DNA of 64,000 bases from Promethearchaeota archaeon (GTDB taxonomy: Archaea; Asgardarchaeota; Lokiarchaeia; Sigyniarchaeales; SOKP01). The stretch's first letter is position 1. Every line of letters starts with the position of its first letter. The stretch lies in assembly GCA_016840085.1 (NCBI GenBank), contig JAEOTA010000056.1:35717-99716 (forward strand), given 5' to 3'. The notes below the pieces were generated by a model. It made no database searches, was not told the DNA's origin, and saw nothing but the letters and a program-made list of their open reading frames with translations. Of this stretch, positions 57,318 to 64,000 are shown piece after piece. A program made the translations under genes and the position numbers.

Positions 57318-57330
57318 TTTTTTTTTTTTT
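57318..57330 (+). terminator. Oligo-T tract after kbl
   Basis: A run of 13 T, 11 bases after the kbl stop, in the short convergent gap to the next gene. Oligo-T tracts are the usual archaeal termination signal. The same DNA could serve only the plus strand. Confidence 0.6.
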
Positions 57331-57365
57331 GTTATTCAATTTTGTTGTGTTTCTACTTTTCTATA

Positions 57366-57950
57366 TTATAAGGGCTTACATAATATTGCTTTAACTCTTA
57401 AATTTTTAAAATTACTTGTTGGTGCGGGTTTTATTAGACAAACAGTATCTGCACCTCTTCCTGTACCTCCCACAGCAATAATATCTCTCTCAAGGTCAGG
57501 AATCAATCCTGCATCACAAATAGTAGTTGAAATTTCGATACATACTTTAACACCTTGAGAGAATTGCAATCCTAAAATTTTCGCTAACATATCTATAAAT
57601 ATCCATGCTTCTTTCTGTATTCTTAAACCTCTTTCAATTCCACTCATAGCATGAGTACCAATATGAAATTTTAATCCCTTGCTTTTTAGAATTTCTAGTT
57701 TTTCTGTGGGAAATTCTTGTCTAACAGTACTATTAACAAAGTAATAGGCATGGGTTACGATCATTATATTATAATGTTTGGTATCGAAAATTTCAGATGC
57801 TTTTTCGGCTACTGTACCAGTTGTACTAGCAAGTACAATATCTTTTATGTTAAAATGATCGGCATATTTTTTAGCAATTTCTAGAGCTTTATCAGTATTA
57901 TGCGGACCTGTTTTTTCAAAATAAGTAACTTCAAGATTTAAATCACCCAT
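57366..57950 (-). CDS. Pyruvate-kinase alpha/beta-domain-like protein
   Basis: Stand-alone 194-residue protein related to the C-terminal alpha/beta domain of pyruvate kinase, as in the COG1751-type group. Visible: NTDKALEIAKKYADHFNIKD, VLASTTGTVAEKASEIF, a Rossmann-like MIVTHAYYF strand, and a late Gly-rich CDAGLIPDLERDIIAVGGTG. It lacks the pyruvate kinase barrel, so it is not itself a pyruvate kinase. Role unknown; small-molecule sensing or nucleotide binding have been considered for such domains. Confidence 0.82.
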   Translation of the reverse strand: MGDLNLEVTYFEKTGPHNTDKALEIAKKYADHFNIKDIVLASTTGTVAEKASEIFDTKHYNIMIVTHAYYFVNSTVRQEFPTEKLEILKSKGLKFHIGTHAMSGIERGLRIQKEAWIFIDMLAKILGLQFSQGVKVCIEISTTICDAGLIPDLERDIIAVGGTGRGADTVCLIKPAPTSNFKNLRVKAILCKPL

Positions 57951-58210
57951 TTCACGTCGAACCTTTTCTTTTTTAATATATTATACATTAATTTTAAGTT
58001 AAGTTAGAAAATATTTCTAAGTAAATTAAGTGTATTTATTTAGATTTATATAAAAAATTTAAGACTTTTTACTTCAAATTAGTCAATTATACGGTATATT
58101 AACGAGATTTTGTTTTTTACATTAATTATGATATAGTTTTAAAGAGATCAAAAGTTTAATACATTTAATTATTATTTAATCTAAATTTATTTTTCATTAA
58201 GGGATATTAA

Positions 58211-59626
58211 ATGAGTGAAAAACGAGATAAAAATTTAAGAAGAAAGGCAATCTTTGGACTTTCCGCCTTCCCGGACCAGTTAACCTATCAAGCTTTTACT
58301 ATTTATGTTTTTACTTTTTATTTTTCAGTTGTTGGGCTTTCTATGCTTGAAATGTGGATTGGTTTTATTCTTTGGGGATTTTGGAATATGATAAATGACC
58401 CTCTCTTAGGAACATTAAGCGAAAGAACTAAGCAGAAAGGTAAATTTGGAAAAAGAAAATTTTATTTAATAATTTCCTTTGTCCCTTTATCTTTAATGAT
58501 GATATTTCTGTTTACCACTCCGACTAATTTCAAGTTTCTTTATTTTATAATTATAATTTTTACTTTTGAGTTCTTTTACACAATGTTTTCAGTAAATACT
58601 AATGCTGTTTTCCCCGAAATGTTTCCAACCGAAAAAGAAAGAGCTACTACGAATATATTTATAAAGATATTTACCATGATTGCGGTAATAATAGCATCTC
58701 TTATTCCAACATTTATTATTGATCCTTTAGTACCAACTTCTGATCCTCCCGATCCAGCAGAAGCAGCGAATATCCAATCAATGTACATTACTGCGGGAAT
58801 AGTTCTCTGCCTTATTGTAGGTTTAATGGCATTTTTCTTTATCTTTTTTGCGGTGAAAGAAAAAGGTGAAGATGTTTCTGATTTTGAAAAAAGACCTGGT
58901 TTTTTTGAATCTTTGAAAATTACATTTTCAAATAATACCTTTATAAAATTTACTTTAGGAAATATGCTTATCTGGTTTTGTTTTAATTTGTTGTTAACTA
59001 CATTTCCACTATACGCAGTTTTTGTACTTGGCAGAACAAAAGGGTCGTTACTAATTGGAATAACATTAATGCTTGCGCTTCTTTCTGCTGCAATATTTGT
59101 CCCGATTCAAACTAAAATTAGGTCAAAAGTGGGTACACGCAATGGATTAATGATTGGATTAGGAATCTGGATTATTACATTGTTCCCTTTAATTCTCTTA
59201 TCTAACAATGAAATAAGTAGAACAATGTCATTTCTGATATTTACTAGCTTAGGTTTTGGAATATCAGCTGCGTTGTTTTATATTGATTTAATTCATGGAG
59301 ATGTAATTGATCAAGATGCGCTTAATTTTGGAGTAAAAAGAGCTGCTAGTTATTACGGAGTAAACGCATTTATTCATAGATTTTCCACTATACTTGCTAT
59401 AACAACTATCGCTATTGTATTTTCAGGAACTGGTTGGAGCGAATATGTGCCTGTTACTGCCGATCCCGCTTTAACGATTCTTGGTTTGAAATTATTAATG
59501 TTTCTTTTTCCGTCAATAGCACTTATTGGCTCAATAGTGTGTTTCAAACTTTACGACTTACATGGTGAAAAACTTGAAAACATGAGAGCAGAATTAGAAA
59601 AACATCCAGAATTAAAACCAAAATAA
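58211..59626 (+). CDS. MFS/GPH-family sugar transporter (MelB-like)
   Basis: The 471-residue membrane protein has about twelve helices in the glycoside-pentoside-hexuronide:cation symporter arrangement. Helpful segments: FGLSAFPDQLTYQAFTIYVF at the start, MINDPLLGTLSERTKQKG (the conserved NDP motif of GPH transporters), TEKERATTNIFIKIF, and YIDLIHGDVIDQDALNFGVK near the late loop. It ends with a charged helical tail. Substrate unknown; a sugar or glycoside is most likely by family. Confidence 0.85.
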   Translation: MSEKRDKNLRRKAIFGLSAFPDQLTYQAFTIYVFTFYFSVVGLSMLEMWIGFILWGFWNMINDPLLGTLSERTKQKGKFGKRKFYLIISFVPLSLMMIFLFTTPTNFKFLYFIIIIFTFEFFYTMFSVNTNAVFPEMFPTEKERATTNIFIKIFTMIAVIIASLIPTFIIDPLVPTSDPPDPAEAANIQSMYITAGIVLCLIVGLMAFFFIFFAVKEKGEDVSDFEKRPGFFESLKITFSNNTFIKFTLGNMLIWFCFNLLLTTFPLYAVFVLGRTKGSLLIGITLMLALLSAAIFVPIQTKIRSKVGTRNGLMIGLGIWIITLFPLILLSNNEISRTMSFLIFTSLGFGISAALFYIDLIHGDVIDQDALNFGVKRAASYYGVNAFIHRFSTILAITTIAIVFSGTGWSEYVPVTADPALTILGLKLLMFLFPSIALIGSIVCFKLYDLHGEKLENMRAELEKHPELKPK

Positions 59627-59704
59627 ACTATTTTTTTCTTTTTTTACATTTGATTATACTCTTAAAGAATAATTAAAAAAATTGAAATCGATAAAGGAGT
59701 TGTT

Positions 59705-59908
59705 ATAAGTCGATTATTATCATTTACTTGTATTTTAATAAATTTATTATTGCTTATTTTTAATCTCATATATATAACATGGCTTAGTGGTCAACCCGGT
59801 GTAGGAGATGCTGAAATGGGTATATTTGCTCCTATTCTCATTTTTCGTTTAATTGACTTTGGATTATATCTTGTAATTTATCTTTTGATGACAATAAAAG
59901 TAGATTAA
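59705..59908 (+). CDS. Small two-helix membrane protein, start uncertain
   Basis: The frame is open from 59666 to a TAA at 59906 and encodes two clear membrane helices (ILINLLLLIFNLIYITWL and ILIFRLIDFGLYLVIYLLM) joined by GQPGVGDAEMG. A strong ribosome-binding site AAAGGAG is at 59693-59699, five bases before an ATA at 59705, but no ATG, GTG or TTG sits there; the next TTG (59750) is inside the first helix. So it either uses an unusual ATA start or has a start lost by mutation or error. About 67 residues. No family recognised. Confidence 0.5.
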   Translation: MSRLLSFTCILINLLLLIFNLIYITWLSGQPGVGDAEMGIFAPILIFRLIDFGLYLVIYLLMTIKVD

Positions 59909-60085
59909 CCTAGATAAATTTCAATTTTTTCTCATTACTTTTTTTTTGAATTTATTCTGAGAAAATAATTGACACTATGAAATTATATAGCTTTAAAAGA
60001 AGAGGTTCAAACTATAAGATTTTTAAATCTTGCCGCTAATATTTTACAATAGTTATATTAAATTAAATTAGAGAGAGTGTTAAAA

Positions 60086-60319
60086 TTGACTTTATGTTTT
60101 GTTTTAATGAAAACTAAAGCTGGTTTTGTTGAACATGTGGTTAAAGAATTAGAAAAGTTAGAGGAAGTAAGAGAGACATATCCAGTTACAGGTGGTATTG
60201 ATATTATTGTAAAAGTAGAAGGAAAAGATGTTGAAACTATTGCAAAAACAATTTTAGCGAAAATCCATAAAATTGATGGTGTGAATAGAACTGAAACTCA
60301 TATTGTTGTTCCCCTTTAA
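60086..60319 (+). CDS. Stand-alone RAM (Lrp/AsnC ligand-binding) domain protein
   Basis: The 77-residue protein is only the ligand-binding half of Lrp/AsnC regulators: CFVLMKTKAGFVEHVVKELE, REtype beta pattern VRETYPVTGGIDIIVKVEG, then VETIAKTILAKIHKIDGV and TETHIVVPL. It has no DNA-binding domain, so it probably senses an amino acid or other ligand and acts through partners. The likely start is TTG at 60086 after GTGTTAAAA; a GTG at 60077 is in frame. It lies 31 bases upstream of the decarboxylase-like gene. Confidence 0.85.
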   Translation: MTLCFVLMKTKAGFVEHVVKELEKLEEVRETYPVTGGIDIIVKVEGKDVETIAKTILAKIHKIDGVNRTETHIVVPL

Positions 60320-60350
60320 AGTCAAAAATCAAAAATGAAGGTGTCTAAAT

Positions 60351-61091
60351 ATGGTTGACTATAACAAACAAGTTGATTATTCCATGCCACGACAATGTGA
60401 TCTTTATCCTCCACCGCCTATTGAGTATATAAACGCACGTGCTCTTGTTTTAATATTATAATGTTCCCCTAACATTAAAAAAAATTATATCCCGCCTGAA
60501 CTCGAAACTATAGAGGATGGTTTTGATATATTCATTATCTTAGAATATCCAAACACTTCAATTGGTCCTTATAATGAATGTATCATGTTATTGAATTGTA
60601 AATATAAAGATATACCTGGTGTTTATGCATTCAGCATCTATGTGGATGATGATGTAGCATTAACTGCGGGAAGAGAAATATGGGGTATTCCCAAAAAAAT
60701 GGCTAGAATTGAATTGTCTTCAATCCAAGAGAATAAAATAAAAGGAAAAATAAGTCGTAAAGGAACTATTTTATTTGATCTAGAAGTTGAAATCAAAGAA
60801 CAAGCCCCTGGAATGGACCCTAAAGCAATGTTTGAAGCTTTACCTTTTTATAATTTAAAATTAATTCCTGATGTTGCAGATAATACTAAACCTGCACTTC
60901 GACAATTAACAGAAACAGTCCTAAAATTAGGAGATATTCATAAACAAAATGTAGCTATACTAAAATACTTTAACACTAATCATTCTCAATATGACATAAC
61001 AGATGAGATATTAAAGGATGCTATTAAAGATTTAGGGGGTTTTTACGTTGAATATGATTTTATTCTACCAAATGGTAGAGTGTTAGAATGA
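60351..61091 (+). pseudogene. Acetoacetate-decarboxylase-like protein with an in-frame stop
   Basis: From the ATG at 60351 (after GGTG) the frame reads YPPPPIEYINARALVLIL, meets TAA at 60459-60461, then continues without shift as CSPNIKKNYIPPELETIEDG and through the full ADC fold to 61091. The Schiff-base lysine is present in REIWGIPKKMA. About 246 codons, normal for the family. One stop in otherwise intact coding DNA indicates a fresh nonsense mutation or sequence error; TAA is not read by pyrrolysine (TAG) or selenocysteine (TGA) systems. The upstream RAM-domain gene is probably in the same operon. Confidence 0.8.
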
Positions 61092-61175
61092 ACATGAAGA
61101 GAAAAAAGAATAGTTAAAAGAGTTGAAATTTAGCATTAAAAAAAAAATAAATTTACTTATTCAAATCTCTACTTT

Positions 61176-61751
61176 TTAATATATTTTGAAGATGACTTGT
61201 TCTAAGGAGCGTTTAGGCACGTGCATATGTCCTTCATCATCTCTCCAATATTTAAATGAATCTTTAAACATCTCCATAACAGATTCTTCATCAGGATATC
61301 CTAAACTTATAATTTGTTTTATATCGTAATAGTCAGGAATTTCGAATAGGGTTCTAATCTTTCTGAAATTGATATTGCCCATCCAACAACTCCCAATTCC
61401 AAAGTTTATGGCTCCTAGTAAAATATTCTCTGCTGCGGCACCGACATCATAATCAACATATACATTCTTTATATCTTTGTTTATAAGTATTATGATATAA
61501 GCTGTAGGCTCTCTCCCAAGCTCGGGAGTCCTTTGCTCTTGAGGAAGTGATCCTGCCCAATTAACCAATGGAAATAATTTTTCTCTAATTTCAGGTTTAA
61601 CAACAATAATGAATTCCAGAGCTTGAACATTTCTAGCCATTGGAGCAACGCGAGCAAAATCCACTAATTTCTTTAAAATATCTATGGATATAGGATCTTG
61701 TTTAAATCTTCTAATAGTTCTTCTTTTATATATAAGTTCTTCAAAATTCAT
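61176..61751 (-). CDS. Nitroreductase family protein
   Basis: The 191-residue protein is a single-domain FMN nitroreductase: the entry IYKRRTIRRFKQDPISIDIL, RVAPMARNVQALEFIIV, the AAENILLGAINFGIGSCWMG segment and IISLGYPDEE near the end. It is shorter than the two-domain protein at 7051 and corresponds to one of its halves. Substrate unknown. The GTPase gene is 16 bases upstream on the same strand. Confidence 0.9.
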   Translation of the reverse strand: MNFEELIYKRRTIRRFKQDPISIDILKKLVDFARVAPMARNVQALEFIIVVKPEIREKLFPLVNWAGSLPQEQRTPELGREPTAYIIILINKDIKNVYVDYDVGAAAENILLGAINFGIGSCWMGNINFRKIRTLFEIPDYYDIKQIISLGYPDEESVMEMFKDSFKYWRDDEGHMHVPKRSLEQVIFKIY

Positions 61752-61767
61752 ATTATATTACTTCCTA

Positions 61768-62811
61768 TTATGGATTTTTTGATTTAATTATCGTATCTAC
61801 TACTGTATTAAAACTTGATTCTACATTTTTTCCTGTTAAAGCAGAAGTTTCAATATATTCAAGATTGAAATCTTTTGCGAGTTTTATTGCTTCTTCTTGA
61901 TTTATTATTCTTTCATCGGTAAGATCTTCTTTATTACCTAAAATAAAACCTATTAAGTCAGATTCACTTTTTATAAAATTTTTTATATCTTTATACCAAT
62001 TTGGTATACTTTCAAAAGATTTACGATCTGTTAGATCAAAAATAAGTATCACTGCTTCGAGCCCCTTGTAAAAGTGGTGCCGCATGACATCGAATTTTTC
62101 TTGACCAGCTATGTCCCACAGAATTAATTTTACTAAGCTATTACTGGTTTTTATATTTTTCTCTGAGACATTGACTCCAAGCGTAGGAATGTATGTTCTT
62201 GTAAAAGCGCCATCGGTGAAGCGTAAAATCGTAGAAGTTTTTCCGACTCCTGGATCTCCACATACAACTATTTTAAAATTGTAAAGAGATTCCACTTCTT
62301 TTTCAATTTTTTCTTCAGGAAAAGCTTCCAATTCTGATGTCGCTATCTCTTTTTCTTGTAGATCTTTTAAAATTTCAGATATTTTGATACGTAAGTTGTT
62401 TATTTCAACGTAAATTTGATCACTCTTAACTTTTTGAGTTTCTAATTCAATAATTTTATCGACACTCTCAGAAATCGCAGAATCAAGATATTCCAAATAT
62501 TTATAAAAGATAATGTCATGCGCTTCATTAAATAACAAAGCAATTGAAGATATAGCAACTTTACCACGACGATTTTTGTCTTCTCTTTCAATATATCTAA
62601 TTACACCTTTTAAATTGAATAAGGGAAAAGGAATAATTACCAAAGAGCTTGGTACTACTCCGTCATCAGCAGAAAGCATAGTTATTGTCTTAATACCCAC
62701 TGACATACGAATTTTTTCAGATAAATCAAGTGGATACCAAAGGTGAGGATTTGGACCCAAATTTTCCTCTAGTGTCGTATAAATTATTGCGTTAATGATA
62801 TCTTCCGACAT
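61768..62811 (-). CDS. Ras/Rab-like GTPase with an extra N-terminal domain
   Basis: The 347-residue protein has a complete small GTPase at its C-terminus: G1 GDPGVGKTS (185-193), G2 T210, G3 WDIAGQE (232-238), G4 NKED (293-296), G5 ETSAL (321-325). The catalytic Gln is present in DIAGQE. Residues 1-125 form a separate alpha/beta domain (IKTITMLSADDGVVPSS, KVAISSIALLFNEAHDIIFY) resembling longin or roadblock folds, joined by a coiled-coil linker (about 125-172). No C-terminal prenylation Cys (ends KSKNP), so membrane attachment, if any, must come from the N-terminal domain or partners. Confidence 0.9.
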   Translation of the reverse strand: MSEDIINAIIYTTLEENLGPNPHLWYPLDLSEKIRMSVGIKTITMLSADDGVVPSSLVIIPFPLFNLKGVIRYIEREDKNRRGKVAISSIALLFNEAHDIIFYKYLEYLDSAISESVDKIIELETQKVKSDQIYVEINNLRIKISEILKDLQEKEIATSELEAFPEEKIEKEVESLYNFKIVVCGDPGVGKTSTILRFTDGAFTRTYIPTLGVNVSEKNIKTSNSLVKLILWDIAGQEKFDVMRHHFYKGLEAVILIFDLTDRKSFESIPNWYKDIKNFIKSESDLIGFILGNKEDLTDERIINQEEAIKLAKDFNLEYIETSALTGKNVESSFNTVVDTIIKSKNP

Positions 62812-62993
62812 TATCAGCTTTTAATATTATATATATCTAGAGAAAAGTTTTACCCCTTTTTGAATTTTCTTTATTGAATATGATAAATCTAGGACTCAAT
62901 AAAAATGGTAATTGTATTATTCAGATATAAATAATTCTTCGTAAAAGGTCTGTTTCACGGCAAAAAAAATGTAATTGATTTAACTTAACAAAA

Positions 62994-63323
62994 CTATTCT
63001 ATTTTTTCAATAATAGTTTTTAATTCAGGTATTCTTTGTTTAATAGTCATCCATACTAGTTTTAAATCAACTTCAGAATAAGCATGAATTAATTTATCTC
63101 TCATTCCAGCTATTTCTTTCCAAGATATTTGAGAATACTTCTCTCTGATGTTTTCAGGGATATTTTTAGTTGCTTCTCCTATAATTTCAAATTTTCTAAT
63201 CACAGCACTTGATGTTTTATCATCATTTATAAATTGTTCAAAATTCATTCCTTCTACGAAATTTTCTATGCTTATTATAGCATTTCTTATGTCATTTAAG
63301 AAAAGTGTATATTTTTTATTCAT
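62994..63323 (-). CDS. hepT: HepT-type HEPN toxin
   Basis: The 109-residue HEPN (DUF86) protein has the catalytic RX4HXY motif R75...H80-A-Y82 (MRDKLIHAY), a ribonuclease signature of the type VII HepT/MntA toxin-antitoxin system. Its start overlaps the MntA stop by four bases, as in known pairs. Other landmarks: EIIGEATKNIP and ISWKEIAGMR. It is probably an intact, functional toxin. Confidence 0.92.
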   Translation of the reverse strand: MNKKYTLFLNDIRNAIISIENFVEGMNFEQFINDDKTSSAVIRKFEIIGEATKNIPENIREKYSQISWKEIAGMRDKLIHAYSEVDLKLVWMTIKQRIPELKTIIEKIE

Positions 63324-63613
63324 ATATTGACCTCTTGAAGAATACTTTCTCTTAATTCTTCTTTTAATGCAGGTTTTGATATTACATCAACTTTCTTCTT
63401 AAAATATTCTTCTAAAAAAAGGGATAATCCAATATAATGGAATAAATCTGCATTATCTTCAAATTCTACTAAAAAATCGATATCACTCGTATCTTTTTGT
63501 TTATTATTAACGTAAGAACCAAATAAACCAATACTTTTTACCTTATATTTTGTTTTAATCTCATTTTTTAGCTTTTGAATTATAATAAAAACTTCTTCTT
63601 TACTCTCCACCAT
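63320..63613 (-). CDS. mntA: MntA-type nucleotidyltransferase antitoxin
   Basis: The 97-residue minimal nucleotidyltransferase has the GSX10DXD motif: G32-S33, then D44-I-D46 (LFGSYVNNKQKDTSDIDFLV). MntA antitoxins AMPylate the HepT tyrosine to block it. Spacing of ten residues between GS and DxD is exact. It precedes hepT in the same operon with a four-base overlap, the usual order. Short length is normal for this class. Confidence 0.93.
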   Translation of the reverse strand: MVESKEEVFIIIQKLKNEIKTKYKVKSIGLFGSYVNNKQKDTSDIDFLVEFEDNADLFHYIGLSLFLEEYFKKKVDVISKPALKEELRESILQEVNI

Positions 63614-64000
63614 TTTATTAACCTTTTTTTATGATATTATATTCGAGATAATTCATCATGCTCAAAAATTCTTATTCCCTATAGAAATATTATCAATTAG
63701 AATTAATAAATAAATTCAAATAGGATTTTAGCACTATTTGAATGCAAGAATTGTAAAAAGGAGCTTAATTTACCTAAAATATTATGCATTCTAAAATGAA
63801 TAATACAAAGATTTTTTAAAGTGGTATTTTAATTTTTATTAAAAATAAACGAGAATTCATAAAAAATAGAATAAACAGTATCAAAGGAAGTAGATCTCTA
63901 AATCCTATTGAACTCTGACTGTTTATATAAAAATTTAATTCTAATTTTTAATTTAAGATTATTCAGTTTTTCAATTTTATTTTTATTATAGATTACACAC
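63614..64000. other. Gene-free end of the window with a 10-10-10 inverted repeat
   Basis: No gene is visible in these 387 AT-rich bases. A perfect inverted repeat is at 63714-63743: arms ATTCAAATAG (63714-63723) and CTATTTGAAT (63734-63743) around a 10-base spacer. It lies about 100 bases upstream of the mntA start. As an operator or a hairpin it may control the toxin-antitoxin operon, whose members can be autoregulated. Other reading frames here are short and unsupported. Confidence 0.5.

Noticed and set aside
60000..60060. GGTTCAAACT resembling a tRNA T-loop
   Set aside because: No acceptor stem, anticodon arm or CCA-proximal pairing could be found around it.
60459..60461. Recoded stop (pyrrolysine or selenocysteine) in the decarboxylase-like gene
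   Set aside because: The codon is TAA, which neither system reads.
1..64000. CRISPR arrays, insertion sequences, rRNA and tRNA genes
   Set aside because: Both strands were scanned by eye; no regularly spaced repeats, transposase motifs or tRNA/rRNA cores were found.

Overview
The window is strongly AT-rich, densely coded on both strands, and archaeal. Archaeal markers are two TFB-type transcription factors, a CDP-alcohol phosphotransferase, 6-phospho-3-hexuloisomerase, three luciferase-like flavin/F420-type oxidoreductases, an aldehyde:ferredoxin oxidoreductase and TATA-like boxes. A full-length actin-family protein, a Ras/Rab-like GTPase with an extra N-terminal domain, a coiled-coil/polyproline protein and a SET-domain protein point to an Asgard archaeon. 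Low GC and gene content fit a Lokiarchaeia-like lineage, but that assignment is an inference. I see no rRNA, tRNA, CRISPR array or transposase.

Layout. 0-12 kb: M32 carboxypeptidase, a lipid phosphotransferase, a zinc-ribbon membrane protein, an ABC exporter whose permease reading frame is interrupted at an 8-base homopolymer, a cysteine-rich ferredoxin-like protein, a two-domain nitroreductase, purD, a HEAT protein and a HAD hydrolase. 12-19 kb: a seven-PAS histidine kinase, a type IA topoisomerase and two related small membrane proteins. 18.8-22.2 kb (minus strand): winged helix, divergent actin, PIG-L deacetylase and a proline-rich protein, followed by a gene-poor stretch holding a GC-richer island with a candidate small gene. 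22.8-27.5 kb: phosphoribosyltransferase, repetitive surface protein and a large ABC-2-like membrane protein. 27.9-33 kb: a split MgtE/SLC41-like transporter with a PhoU/TrkA_C partner, hxlB, a small beta protein, a SET protein and endonuclease IV. 33-38 kb: aldehyde:ferredoxin oxidoreductase, a truncated Lrp helix-turn-helix and two TFBs. 38-45 kb: two P-type ATPases around a VTT/DedA protein. 45-53 kb: acetyltransferase, three luciferase-like oxidoreductases, a DUF362 protein with a remnant of a second copy, and an acyl-CoA synthetase. 53-58 kb: HDAC-family deacetylase, a second cysteine-rich ferredoxin-like protein, and a divergent threonine-degradation pair (SDR threonine dehydrogenase and kbl). 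58-64 kb: MFS/GPH transporter, RAM-domain regulator, an acetoacetate-decarboxylase-like gene with an in-frame stop, nitroreductase, GTPase, and a HepT/MntA (HEPN/MNT) toxin-antitoxin pair preceded by a perfect 10-10-10 inverted repeat.

Themes: anaerobic redox chemistry (ferredoxin-like proteins, nitroreductases, AOR, luciferase-like enzymes, DUF362), cation transport, and eukaryote-like cytoskeleton and signalling parts. The most interesting items are the actin homologue with replaced catalytic residues close to a coiled-coil/polyproline protein, the GTPase with a longin/roadblock-like N-terminus, and the anomalous island at 22.47-22.79 kb. Several genes are visibly broken or decayed (ABC permease, decarboxylase-like gene, Lrp fragment, DUF362 remnant), each of which could be real decay or an assembly error.
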